DNA of 64,000 nucleotides, from the NCBI RefSeq assembly GCF_004917065.1, contig NZ_SSYA01000001.1, forward strand, positions 1,196,550 through 1,260,549. Direction: 5' to 3'. A program made the position numbers and the translations under genes. This document shows, piece by piece, positions 27,947 through 36,078 of the stretch. Source of the DNA: Geomonas ferrireducens. GTDB taxonomy: Bacteria; Desulfobacterota; Desulfuromonadia; Geobacterales; Geobacteraceae. How positions within the stretch are numbered: the stretch's first letter is position 1; each line of letters starts with the position of its first letter. A model generated the notes under the pieces. It did not search any database. It saw only the letters and a list, made by a program, of their open reading frames with translations, and was not told the origin of the DNA.

Positions 27947-29743
27947 TTACTTCGCGTCCTTCACGAAACGCGCCGCGTTGGCGCCGGCGATCCGGCCGAA
28001 GACGACCGTGTCGGTGATGGCGTTGCCGCCCAGACGGTTCCAGCCGTGCACGCCGCCGGTAACTTCGCCGGCCGCATAGAAGCCGGTCATCGCTTTTCCG
28101 TCCTTGCCGATGACTTGGGCCTCGGTGTTGATCTTCACGCCCCCCATGGTGTGGTGGCGCCCCGGTTTCACCCAGATGGAGTAGTACTTAGGCCCGTTCA
28201 CCGGCCTCGGGATGTCCTGGCGCTGGAACTCGGGGTCCTTCTTGGCCGCGAAGGCCTTGTTGTAGTTTTCCACGGTAGCCGTCAATGCATCGGCGGGTAC
28301 GCCCATCTTGGCGGCAAGCTCGGCCACGCTGTCGGCCTGCTGCACAAGGCCCAACACGATGTAGCCGTCGATCTGGACGTTGCTCTTGCGGATATCCTCG
28401 CCGAGCACCAGGAAAGCGGACTTCTCAGGCTGCGCCAGGATGGCGGCGGAAGCCTTGTCGCGGGTGGTCAGCTCGTTCACGAAGCGCTTGCCGGCGTGGT
28501 TCACCAGGATGGCCCCGCTGCCGCGCACCGTCTCGGAGATGAGGACCTTGGTCTCTCCCCCCATGGTCGGATGGATCTGGATCTGCTCCATGTCGATCAC
28601 GTTAGCGCCGATCTTCTGCGCCAGCGCGACACCCTCGCCGGTAGCGCCCGGCTGGTTCGAGGAGGCGGTCTCCTTGAACTGCGGCTTGTAGAAGCCTACC
28701 AGCTCGTTGTTGGCGGCGAAGCCGCCGGCCGTATCGATCACCGCCTTGGCCTTGATGGTGTAGAGCCCGCTGTGCTTTCCCCTGACCTGGACGCCGGTAA
28801 CGCGTCCGTTGCCGTCGGAGAGGATCTGCACCACCTCGGAGTTCACCCGGACGTCGAGGTTACGCTTGGCGGCGTTCTCACGGTACACCTTGATGAGATG
28901 CGGACCTACCGCCGCGCCCCCCACCGGACGGTGGGTACGGTCCACGGCGACCCCGCCCGAGCGCACCAGGTCGGTCATGTCTGCGCCCAGGGAGACCAGG
29001 AAATCGACCGCGTCAGCGGACTTGTACGCGAGCACCTTCACGAGTTCAGGATCGTTCTTGTCCCTTCCCCCTTTCATGGTCTCCTTCACCATATCGGCCG
29101 GGTCGTCGTGCATCCCGAGCCTCTCCTGATAGCGGGTCCTGGCCGCGTTGATCCCGCCCGCTGCCAGCATGCTGTTGCCGCCGGTGATGGGCATCTTCTC
29201 GAGGAGGATGACCTTCGCCCCCGCGTCGTGGGCGGTGATGGAAGCCACGTAACCCGAGCCACCCGCACCAATCACCACCACGTCGGCAGATTCGGTCCGC
29301 GCAGACTTCTGGTCCTTTGCGCTCTTGGAAGATTCCTGCACCCACTTCTTGTCGCTCGACTCCTTTTCCGTTCCCATGGCCGGGATCTTCATAGCGAAGC
29401 TGTGGCAGTAGTTGCAGTAAGCCTTGGAGGCAACATGACCCTTGTGGCAGGCGGTACAGTTGGTCTCGCCCAGGTGCGATTTGTGCGGGTTGATGTGCTC
29501 CTTGGTTTTCTCCGCCAGATCGGCGAAGCCGCCGTGGCACCCCTTGCAGTTCTTGTTCAGCGCTGTCTCGTTGTCATCAACCGCGACGGTTTTCCCGTGA
29601 CAATCGGCACAGCTCACGTTGTTCTTCTTGTGCACCCCCGAAAGGAATGCGCTCTTGGAGGAGTCCGCACCCCAGGCCAGGGAGGCCGCGACCAGCAGGA
29701 CCGCCGACATCATCAGCGCGAGTATCGTTCTTTTGTTTCTCAT
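27947..29743 (-). CDS. Periplasmic flavocytochrome c reductase (FccA-like)
   Basis: The protein has 598 residues with a signal peptide (LMMSAVLLVAASLAWG). An N-terminal tetraheme domain (CADCH, CKGCH, CTACH, CNYCH) is fused to an FAD domain (DVVVIGAGGSGYVASITA). Fumarate-reductase active-site residues are recognisable: His in QIHPTMGG, the proton-donor Arg in TTRDKASAAI, His in HHTMGG and Arg in GWNRLGGNA. In soluble fumarate reductases that last motif usually reads GANRLGG, so the Trp may change substrate (fumarate, acrylate/methacrylate and urocanate are possibilities). ATG 29743 has CAGGAGAG upstream. It lies 43 bp after the porin stop, in one operon. Confidence 0.92.
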   Translation of the reverse strand: MRNKRTILALMMSAVLLVAASLAWGADSSKSAFLSGVHKKNNVSCADCHGKTVAVDDNETALNKNCKGCHGGFADLAEKTKEHINPHKSHLGETNCTACHKGHVASKAYCNYCHSFAMKIPAMGTEKESSDKKWVQESSKSAKDQKSARTESADVVVIGAGGSGYVASITAHDAGAKVILLEKMPITGGNSMLAAGGINAARTRYQERLGMHDDPADMVKETMKGGRDKNDPELVKVLAYKSADAVDFLVSLGADMTDLVRSGGVAVDRTHRPVGGAAVGPHLIKVYRENAAKRNLDVRVNSEVVQILSDGNGRVTGVQVRGKHSGLYTIKAKAVIDTAGGFAANNELVGFYKPQFKETASSNQPGATGEGVALAQKIGANVIDMEQIQIHPTMGGETKVLISETVRGSGAILVNHAGKRFVNELTTRDKASAAILAQPEKSAFLVLGEDIRKSNVQIDGYIVLGLVQQADSVAELAAKMGVPADALTATVENYNKAFAAKKDPEFQRQDIPRPVNGPKYYSIWVKPGRHHTMGGVKINTEAQVIGKDGKAMTGFYAAGEVTGGVHGWNRLGGNAITDTVVFGRIAGANAARFVKDAK

Positions 29744-29786
29744 TTTTCTCTCCTGTAACTCCGTCGTCCTTGTCATCGCTTACCCC

Positions 29787-31067
29787 TTAGAAGAGGAGCT
29801 GCACCTGGGCGCGCGCCACGAGATCGTCGGTCTTGTCCTTGTAGGTGTGGCGGTTGCCGACGTCGCCCTGGATCTTCAGGTTGTTGCCGTAGAGGAAGTA
29901 GTTCACCGCACCCTGGATTTCAGAGATGGAATCGTTGGAAATCGCGCGGTTGGGGTCCATCCAGGCGTAGCGCAGCGCAAGCTCAAGACGCTTCGGGATC
30001 ACGAAGTAACCGGCCTGCAGGTACCCGCCCCTGGCGATCAGCTCCTTGTCCGAGATGTCGCCCTCCGCTTTGCCCCAGAAGTACTCGCCCTGCATCGACG
30101 CGCCCAGCCACTTGCACGCGAAGTCCGCTTCCCAGGAGTCGACGCTGATCTCTTCGGCAGCCGCAGTTCCGAAGTATTTCCCCTTTACCGCCTTGCCGAG
30201 CCAGCCGTTGGTGTCGGTTACGAAGTTCGAATTGTTGTTGTCGATGGCAGAGGTCGCCGTGGTGCCGGTCCCGGAAACGGTCTTCCTCAAGGTGTTCAGG
30301 TAGTAGCTGCTCCCAAGCGATACCAGGGGTTTCTCGGAATATTCGAGGTCACCCTCGCCGTACTTCATGTCGCCCAGGGGGTTGACGGCCACCCTGAAGT
30401 TGTATGCGTTGTCGTTGGTCTTGTTCTTCGTGTTCTGACCGGCGCCTCCGAAAAAGCCCGCGTCGTACTTGACCACGCCGGACCAGAGGTCGCCGTGCAG
30501 GTTGATGCCGGTGTCGTACCCCTGCATGAAGGCGTTCCGCACGAAGGAGCCGTCCACGAACTGCTGCGCGGTGTTGGAGGTGATCCACTGCCTTGAGTAC
30601 TGGATCTTCTCTTGTCCCAGCATGATCTGCAGCTCGTCGGCGACACGGTACTTCATGTTCACCTCTTCCATCGCCTTGGTGTTCTCCTTCACCACGTTGG
30701 CCCAGTTGTAGGTCGCCTTGTAGGTGAGGTCCTTGGTGAACGCGTAACCGCTCAGGAGGGTCTTGACGCGCCGCAGGTTGAACTGGCTCACGTCCTGTTT
30801 GCTGGCCAGGTCATAGTCGTCGAACTCGTACTGCGCCTGGATCTGCCCGCCGATCTGCAACTGGAACTTTTGGTCCGGCGAGGTGAGGACGAACCCTTTG
30901 CCAAGCTTGTAATCGTAAGGATTGGCTTTGGACGCTTCCTTGTACTCCGCCTCAGTGATGACGCCTTTCTCCTTCAGAATGTCTTCAAGGCTCTTCGCCT
31001 GGACATCATGCCCCACAGCCATCACCGCCAGAACACCTGCCAATACCACCGCCGTCTGCTGTTTCAT
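29787..31067 (-). CDS. Outer-membrane porin, OprP/O-like
   Basis: This 426-residue protein has a signal peptide (VVLAGVLAVMAVGHDVQA) and a short helical segment (SLEDILKEKGVITEAEYKEA). Beta-strand-rich sequence then runs to a C-terminal ARAQVQLLF. The layout matches phosphate-selective porin-type proteins with an N-terminal periplasmic helix. As first gene of the operon with the flavocytochrome, it probably admits the organic electron acceptor into the periplasm. It is preceded by a sigma-54-type promoter about 60 bp upstream. RBS is GAAGGAGAGG. Confidence 0.85.
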   Translation of the reverse strand: MKQQTAVVLAGVLAVMAVGHDVQAKSLEDILKEKGVITEAEYKEASKANPYDYKLGKGFVLTSPDQKFQLQIGGQIQAQYEFDDYDLASKQDVSQFNLRRVKTLLSGYAFTKDLTYKATYNWANVVKENTKAMEEVNMKYRVADELQIMLGQEKIQYSRQWITSNTAQQFVDGSFVRNAFMQGYDTGINLHGDLWSGVVKYDAGFFGGAGQNTKNKTNDNAYNFRVAVNPLGDMKYGEGDLEYSEKPLVSLGSSYYLNTLRKTVSGTGTTATSAIDNNNSNFVTDTNGWLGKAVKGKYFGTAAAEEISVDSWEADFACKWLGASMQGEYFWGKAEGDISDKELIARGGYLQAGYFVIPKRLELALRYAWMDPNRAISNDSISEIQGAVNYFLYGNNLKIQGDVGNRHTYKDKTDDLVARAQVQLLF

Positions 31068-31127
31068 GATCCTCTCCTTCAGAGTGTTAGGGCTCAGGGC
31101 CCCGTGATTGCTTTTGGCTTTAATAAG

Positions 31128-31144
31128 AGCAGGATCGATACCAA
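31128..31144 (-). promoter_or_regulatory. Sigma-54 promoter for porin-flavocytochrome operon
   Basis: On the minus strand TTGGTATCGATCCTGCT carries GG and GC separated by exactly 10 bp, matching the -24/-12 consensus (TGGCAC-N5-TTGC) at the invariant dinucleotides. A start site about 50 nt before the porin ATG is predicted. The regulator gene next door is a sigma-54 activator. Confidence 0.7.
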
Positions 31145-31221
31145 AGGTTGGCGAAGGAGATAAGTTGTCAGGTTTATTAGGTTATTTGACGCAAAAATCC
31201 GGAGCGAAGGAGTGAACCGCT

Positions 31222-31236
31222 ATAGCCGTAGGCTAT
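31222..31236. promoter_or_regulatory. Dyad upstream of the sigma-54 promoter
   Basis: ATAGCC-GTA-GGCTAT is a perfect 15-bp dyad about 90 bp upstream of the -24 element. A second AT-rich inverted repeat (TTTTAA/TTAAAA) lies at 31242-31261. Either could bind the activator or help bend DNA. Confidence 0.45.
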
Positions 31237-31289
31237 TGGAGTTTTAAGGCGGGCTTTAAAAGCTTCGGAGATACTGCAGGTTAGGCAGG

Positions 31290-31325
31290 TATTGCCGGAA
31301 TCTATAGCTATAGACTCCGGCAATA
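31290..31325. promoter_or_regulatory. 36-bp palindrome, candidate enhancer-binding site
   Basis: Outer arms TATTGCCGGA/TCCGGCAATA and inner arms TCTATAG/CTATAGA are joined with a single mismatched pair. The centre is about 165 bp upstream of the -24 element, typical for an NtrC-family upstream activating site. It also begins 5 bp after the stop of the regulator gene, so it may double as a transcript-end hairpin, though no U-run follows. Confidence 0.6.
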
Positions 31326-31330
31326 GGGGT

Positions 31331-32734
31331 TCAGCCGCGGGCCGATTTGAGGCGCTTCCAGAGCGAGGGTTGGGATATGCCGAGAAGCCGTGCCGCAAGG
31401 GTCTGGTTGCCGCCGGCACGGTTCATCGCCTCATCGAGAAGGTAGTTCGCCGCATTGGCAAAGGTGGGGAGCGGCTCGAAGCCGGCAAATGGGTTCTGGT
31501 CCGGCACCCGCTCGGAAACTCCCCCACCGGCGCTGACCGCCTTTACGAAACTGTCCATCGAGAGCATGCGGTCCTTATGGGTGCTGACGGCATCGAACAC
31601 CATCGCCTTCAGCTCCCTGACGTTCCCAGGGAAGCTGTAGGTGGACAAAAGCTGCACGAGCCCGGGGGGCGGAGTCGGCTTTTTCTTCCCCATCATGCCG
31701 GCGGCCTCCTCGAGGAACAGGTCGAGCAGGTACGGGATGTCCCCCTTGCGGCTTCGCAGCGGCGGCACCTCGACGTGGTGGGTGCGCAGCCGGTAGAACA
31801 GGTCGCACCGGAAACTCCCCTGCGCCACTTTGGCTTCCAGGTTCTGGTGCGTCGCCACCACGATGCGCGCCTTCAGGCGCCTCGGCTGATCGCAGCCGAG
31901 CGGGAAATACTCCCCCTCCTGCAACAGCCGCAAGAGTTTCACCTGCGAAGCGATGCTCAGGTCCCCGATTTCATCGAGGAAAAGGGTGCCGTTGGCGGCC
32001 GCCTCGATCATGCCGCGGCGCACCCCTTCCGCACCGGTGAAGGCGCCGCGCACGTGCCCGAAAAGGGTGTCGGAGAAGACGGTATCGTCGAGCCCCGCGA
32101 CGTTCACGGCCACCAGCTCGCCACGGCAGCCGCTCAGCCGGTGCGTGGCCTGGGCGAGGAGCTCTTTGCCGGAGCCGCTCTGACCGGTGATCAGCAGGGG
32201 AAGCGGGCTTACCGCCACCGCCTCTATATAGGCGAAGATCGCCTGCATGGCGCGGTCGGCGGTGCAGATGGCGGAAAAGGCCTCGGGGTGCTGCAACTCG
32301 CAAGAAACGAAGCGCCGGGTCATCTCCTTGTTGTCGCGCTGCAGTTCCAGGTGCTTGATGGCGCGCTGGACGCCGCAGACGATGCGCTCCTCATCATCGG
32401 TCTTCACGTAGTAGTCGTAGGCGCCAAGCTTCATGCAGTTGACGACCTTACCCACCTGGTTCAGCCCGCTGACCACGATGACCGCCACGCCCGGATGGCG
32501 CTCGGCGATCTGAACCAGAAGGTCTTCGCCGGAGACGTGAGGCATGGTGAGGTCGAGCAGTACCAGGCCCACTTCCCCCTGCGCCATGATATCCAGCACC
32601 TTGCGGCTGTCGCTGCAAAGCGCCACGTTGGTGATGCCGCAGCTGCTCTCGAGGGCCAGCGACAGCGAGCGCAGCCAAGCCGGTTCGTCGTCCACCAGGA
32701 GGACCCTGAAAGACGGGTAGAGCTCACTGTCCAT
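31331..32734 (-). CDS. Sigma-54-dependent response regulator (NtrC/AtoC type)
   Basis: The protein has 467 residues. Residues 1-125 are a receiver with acceptor Asp in LVLLDLTMP. Residues 150-390 form the AAA+ sigma-54 activator domain (Walker A GQSGSGKE, sigma-54 contact GAFTGA, Walker B LFLDEIGDL). The C-terminal Fis-type HTH is NQTLAARLLGISQPSLWKRL. It overlaps the kinase gene by 11 bp and faces the porin-flavocytochrome operon, whose promoter has -24/-12 elements, so it is the expected activator. Confidence 0.95.
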   Translation of the reverse strand: MDSELYPSFRVLLVDDEPAWLRSLSLALESSCGITNVALCSDSRKVLDIMAQGEVGLVLLDLTMPHVSGEDLLVQIAERHPGVAVIVVSGLNQVGKVVNCMKLGAYDYYVKTDDEERIVCGVQRAIKHLELQRDNKEMTRRFVSCELQHPEAFSAICTADRAMQAIFAYIEAVAVSPLPLLITGQSGSGKELLAQATHRLSGCRGELVAVNVAGLDDTVFSDTLFGHVRGAFTGAEGVRRGMIEAAANGTLFLDEIGDLSIASQVKLLRLLQEGEYFPLGCDQPRRLKARIVVATHQNLEAKVAQGSFRCDLFYRLRTHHVEVPPLRSRKGDIPYLLDLFLEEAAGMMGKKKPTPPPGLVQLLSTYSFPGNVRELKAMVFDAVSTHKDRMLSMDSFVKAVSAGGGVSERVPDQNPFAGFEPLPTFANAANYLLDEAMNRAGGNQTLAARLLGISQPSLWKRLKSARG

Positions 32735-34442
32735 TTTTTCTCCCTGCCACGGCGGCCGGCAAAGCGAGGGTGACCGTGGTCCCCTCTCCCAGGCCGGACT
32801 CGAAGGCTATTTCGCCGCCGTGGTCCTTGATGATGTTGGCGGAAATGGAGAGCCCGAGTCCGGTCCCCCCGTTCTCGCGCTTGGTGGTGAAGAATGGGTC
32901 CGTCAGGTGCTTCAGATGCTCCGGCGAGATCCCGCTCCCCTCGTCATGCACGGAGAGCATCACCCTGCCGGTCGCGGCGTCATGCCAGGTCCGCAAGGCA
33001 ATTGCTTTGCTGGGATCGGGCAGGGCCTGCCCCGCATTCATGACGAGGTTCACCACCACCTGCTCGAGGCGCTGCTCGTTGCCCAATACCGGGGGGAGCC
33101 CGTCCGCATAGGAGGCGGTGAAATCGTTGGTGAATTTGCGGGTCGCCACGTCCACGAGGCGTACCGCCGTCCGCACCACATTGTTGAAATCCAGCATCTC
33201 CTTGTGGGCCTCGTCGTCTTTCCTCGCGAAATTCTTCAGGTCCTCCACCGTTTTCTTGATGCGCTGGGCGCCATCCTGTATCTCGTCCAGGATGAGCGGC
33301 ACCTCCTGCCGAACCCTCTGGTACCGGATTCCTCCAAGGGTGAAGTCGCCTTCTTCCTCCTGGTAACGGTCCAGGATCCGCTCCGCGTCCCGGAATATCT
33401 TTTTCAAGGTGGGCATGTTCATCAGGATGATGCCGGTGGGGTTGTTGATCTCATGGGCCACCCCGGAAACCAGGATGCCGAGCGCGGCCATCTTGTCGGC
33501 CTGTACCAGTTGCTGCTGGTTTCTCTGCAACTCCGCCAGTGCGTTCGAGAGCGATTCGGTGCGCTGAGCCACCTGCCTGCGCAGCGAGTAGGACCAGAGC
33601 ACGGTGCCGAGCAGGACGAGGGAAAGCGGGATGACGACCAGTGCCGCGTATTTGGCCACGACAAGCCATGAGGTGCGTTGCGGTTCGAGGACGCCGATCC
33701 ACCTGTTGTAGATCTGGTTGAACTCCCCTGTCTTCTTGAGGATGGAAAGCCCCTCGTTCATCTGGGCCACCAGTTCGGCGTTCCCCTTTTTGGCCGCGTA
33801 GCAGTAGTAGCGCTGCGGGGCGACGTTGGTGGCTACCGGCACCAGGTTCGCAAGCTTCTCTTCCCGGATGATGTACATCGCGGGTAGCAGGGCCACGACG
33901 GCGTAATCGCAGCGCCCGGCTGCCAGCTCTTGGAGGGTCTCACGGGGACTGTCGGTCAGCACTAGGTCCGCATCGTAATGCTTTTCCTGCAGGTAGCTGT
34001 GCATGCCGCCGCCGCGGTGCACCAGCACCTTTTTCCCCCTGAGCTGTTCCAGGCTCTTGACCGCAGGCGTTCCTTTCCGGGCGAAAATGGCCTGCACGAT
34101 GATGGAGTGCGGTGTTGAAAACTCGTACTCGCGGGCTCTTGCCTCGGAATAGGAGAGCCCTTCCAGGATGTCGATGTCGCCGCTGTCCAGTCCCTTGAGG
34201 ATCTTCCCGAAATCGTCCAGCTTGATCTCGACCTTCATCCCCATAACGCGGGCGATGGCCCTGGTGAGATCGACGATGTAGCCGGCCGGCTGGCCGTTTT
34301 TGTCCAGGAACTGGTATGGAGGGTAGTTGCTGTTACCGCCCACGACGATGACGCTCAGGTCGCGGCCCGTTACCGGTTCGGCGTTTACCTCCGATGCGGT
34401 CAGGCTCAGGGCAAGCAACAGCAAAAGGAATCTGGTAAGCAT
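32724..34442 (-). CDS. Membrane sensor histidine kinase with periplasmic solute-binding domain
   Basis: This 572-residue protein has a signal/anchor (LLLLLALSLTASEVNA) and a periplasmic family-3 solute-binding domain (about 30-245, NYPPYQFLDKNGQPAGYIVDLTRAIARVMG). A membrane helix (about 262-285), coiled coil, HisKA (H-box SGVAHEINNPTGI) and HATPase (NLVMNAGQAL, GTGLGLSI) follow. It has no receiver. The domain should bind a small organic acid or amino-acid-like ligand in the periplasm and signal through the overlapping regulator gene. ATG 34442 is chosen for the AGGAG nine bases upstream. Confidence 0.94.
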   Translation of the reverse strand: MLTRFLLLLLALSLTASEVNAEPVTGRDLSVIVVGGNSNYPPYQFLDKNGQPAGYIVDLTRAIARVMGMKVEIKLDDFGKILKGLDSGDIDILEGLSYSEARAREYEFSTPHSIIVQAIFARKGTPAVKSLEQLRGKKVLVHRGGGMHSYLQEKHYDADLVLTDSPRETLQELAAGRCDYAVVALLPAMYIIREEKLANLVPVATNVAPQRYYCYAAKKGNAELVAQMNEGLSILKKTGEFNQIYNRWIGVLEPQRTSWLVVAKYAALVVIPLSLVLLGTVLWSYSLRRQVAQRTESLSNALAELQRNQQQLVQADKMAALGILVSGVAHEINNPTGIILMNMPTLKKIFRDAERILDRYQEEEGDFTLGGIRYQRVRQEVPLILDEIQDGAQRIKKTVEDLKNFARKDDEAHKEMLDFNNVVRTAVRLVDVATRKFTNDFTASYADGLPPVLGNEQRLEQVVVNLVMNAGQALPDPSKAIALRTWHDAATGRVMLSVHDEGSGISPEHLKHLTDPFFTTKRENGGTGLGLSISANIIKDHGGEIAFESGLGEGTTVTLALPAAVAGRKNGQ

Positions 34443-34718
34443 GGTGGAGGCTCCTAAACACAACATGCCGGTGTATTGTCAGGAAGGAGCACAGGGAGTG
34501 AGGGAGTTCGCGGCACTTATAGCACCTGCGGCAAGCCCGCGTCAAAGCAAAACATCCTTCCCCCCCCGTCATGCGCGCCCTCTCCGGCCGTTTCCCGGCT
34601 ATATTCCCACATTGGTTGTGCGAGAAAATGGCATCTTTCCTTTAAAACCTGTTGACATATTGTTTTCTGAATGTTAGTTGTGCCGTGTGCATATACACAA
34701 TATCACCCGGAGGTAAGG

Positions 34719-35099
34719 ATGAAGATCTGTTTCCCTGTTGAATGCAACGAAGGTCTTTCCAGTGCAGTTTTCGGCCATTTCGGCTCAGCTCCCGGGTTTC
34801 TCGTGGTAGACAGCAACACCGACGAGTGCACCGCCATCAACAACGGTGATCGCGTGCATCAACACGGGGCCTGCAACCCGGTGGCCGGACTTGGCGGGCA
34901 TGAGGTAGATGCGATCGTCGTAGGAGGGATCGGCGGCGGCGCACTCTACAAACTGAACGCGGCAGGCATGCGCGTATTCCAGGCGCGCCCTGGAACGGTT
35001 GCCGAAAACATGGCCCTTTTCAAGGCAAACGAACTGCCGGAGTACCTTCCAGGCCACACCTGCGGCGGGCACGGTCACAGCCACGGCTGCTCCCACTGA
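34719..35099 (+). CDS. NifX/NafY-like (dinitrogenase iron-molybdenum cofactor-binding fold) protein
   Basis: This 126-residue protein has the ribonuclease-H-like fold of the NifB C-terminal/NifX family (MKICFPVECNEGLSSAVFGHFGSAPGFLVVD, then the IGGGALYKLNAAGMRVF loop). It ends in a metal-binding tail GHTCGGHGHSHGCSH. Stand-alone members bind Fe-S or Fe-Mo clusters or act in metal-cluster carriage outside nitrogenase. The start follows CCGGAGGTAAGG. It begins an apparent operon with the DUF134 gene 2 bp downstream, a common pairing. A TTGACA lies at 34652-34657, and an imperfect dyad TGTGCATATACACA lies at 34686-34699. Confidence 0.87.
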   Translation: MKICFPVECNEGLSSAVFGHFGSAPGFLVVDSNTDECTAINNGDRVHQHGACNPVAGLGGHEVDAIVVGGIGGGALYKLNAAGMRVFQARPGTVAENMALFKANELPEYLPGHTCGGHGHSHGCSH

Positions 35100-35101
35100 T
35101 C

Positions 35102-35428
35102 ATGCCGCGTCCCCGCAAGCCGAGAACCTGTATCTGCCCGCACCGCGCAGGTTTCGCCGCGGTCTTCAAGCCTGCCGGCACGCCGCTCAAGGAGCTTGAA
35201 ATGTTGCGGCTCGCCCACGACGAACTGGACGCCCTCCATCTGTGCGACGGGCAGGGCAAGACCCAGGAAGAGGCCGGAGAGTGCATGGGGATATCGCGCG
35301 GCACGGTGCAACGTCTGCTAGCCTCCGCCCGCGCCAAGGTGGCCGAAGCGCTGGTACACCAGAAGGCACTCGCCATCGCCGGCGCCCCGGCAGAGTTCGC
35401 CCCCCTCCCCTGCGGAGACCTTTCTTAG
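35102..35428 (+). CDS. DUF134/UPF0251 family DNA-binding protein
   Basis: The protein has 108 residues. The N-terminal PRPRKPRTCICPHRAGFAAVFKPAG matches the DUF134 start, with Cys residues that may bind metal. It is followed by a sigma-70 region-4-like HTH (KTQEEAGECMGISRGTVQRLLASARAKVAEAL). It is likely a transcriptional regulator linked to the NifX-like protein, whose stop codon is 2 bp upstream. The family's regulatory target is not established as far as I know. Confidence 0.88.
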   Translation: MPRPRKPRTCICPHRAGFAAVFKPAGTPLKELEMLRLAHDELDALHLCDGQGKTQEEAGECMGISRGTVQRLLASARAKVAEALVHQKALAIAGAPAEFAPLPCGDLS

Positions 35429-35438
35429 AGGAGCTTGC

Positions 35439-35690
35439 ATGGAATTGGTGGAGAAACTGGCTGAGGCGGCACGGCGGCAGCACGATGAGGCCGACCTCCC
35501 CGCGTCGCTTCTCAAGGAGATCCTGGAGATTGCGAGCAGTCCGCCGCCGGGATGTGACGTGAAGCTGATCGAGCTCCTGTTGGAGCAAACCGAGGCATTC
35601 GACAATTACGCCGGGGCGGGATGCTTCGGTGACGCAGTGAGCGCCGCCACCATCCAGGCGACGCTCGACCGGGTGCGCGGCAAAGGTTGA
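35439..35690 (+). CDS. Hypothetical 83-residue protein
   Basis: This is a small acidic, mostly helical protein (residues 1-35 amphipathic helix, LLKEILEIASSPPPGCDVKLIELLLEQ). It has two cysteines. It has a good RBS (AGAGGAG) and lies 10 bp after the DUF134 gene, so it is probably third in that operon. I do not recognise a family. Confidence 0.6.
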   Translation: MELVEKLAEAARRQHDEADLPASLLKEILEIASSPPPGCDVKLIELLLEQTEAFDNYAGAGCFGDAVSAATIQATLDRVRGKG

Positions 35691-35777
35691 CCAGCCCCTC
35701 CTCGTCGCCGTACGGCGGGCGGGCTATTTATACTGTTTTCCCTGCAATTTGATGATATTTGATCGTTGAGGTGAGTC

Positions 35778-36041
35778 ATGGCGTGTGAACTCGTCGAGTG
35801 CTGTCAGTTCTTCAAGGATAATATGAAGGACCTTCCAAAGGCGGCGGAGTACATCCAGAGCAAGCTCTGCTTTGGAGACTATCAAAGCTGCAACAGATAC
35901 CGGATCTACAAGGAAAGCGGCGGGGAAAACGTTCCTTTCGAGCTTTACCCCGACGACCAGGAAGCGGTCAGGAAGGTGAAGCAGTGCATGCTTAAGAAGC
36001 AGCACTGTCAGAATGGGCCGGCGGACGACAAAGAAGAGTGA
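35778..36041 (+). CDS. Hypothetical Cys-rich 87-residue protein
   Basis: This soluble protein has seven cysteines in three groups (CELVECC, KLCFGDYQSC, KQCMLKKQHC), spaced as if to bind a metal or Fe-S cluster. It has no signal peptide. The ATG follows TTGAGGTGAG. It ends 38 bp before the pentaheme cytochrome gene on the same strand and may be co-transcribed. I recognise no named domain. Confidence 0.65.
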   Translation: MACELVECCQFFKDNMKDLPKAAEYIQSKLCFGDYQSCNRYRIYKESGGENVPFELYPDDQEAVRKVKQCMLKKQHCQNGPADDKEE

Positions 36042-36078
36042 TGCAACACCACCGATTGTAGTTCACATGGAGGGCATC

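Noticed and set aside
34671-34718. Upstream in-frame start for the NifX-like protein
   Set aside because: ATG 34719 has a strong CCGGAGGTAAGG and gives the family's normal N-terminus. The longer frame adds non-homologous residues.
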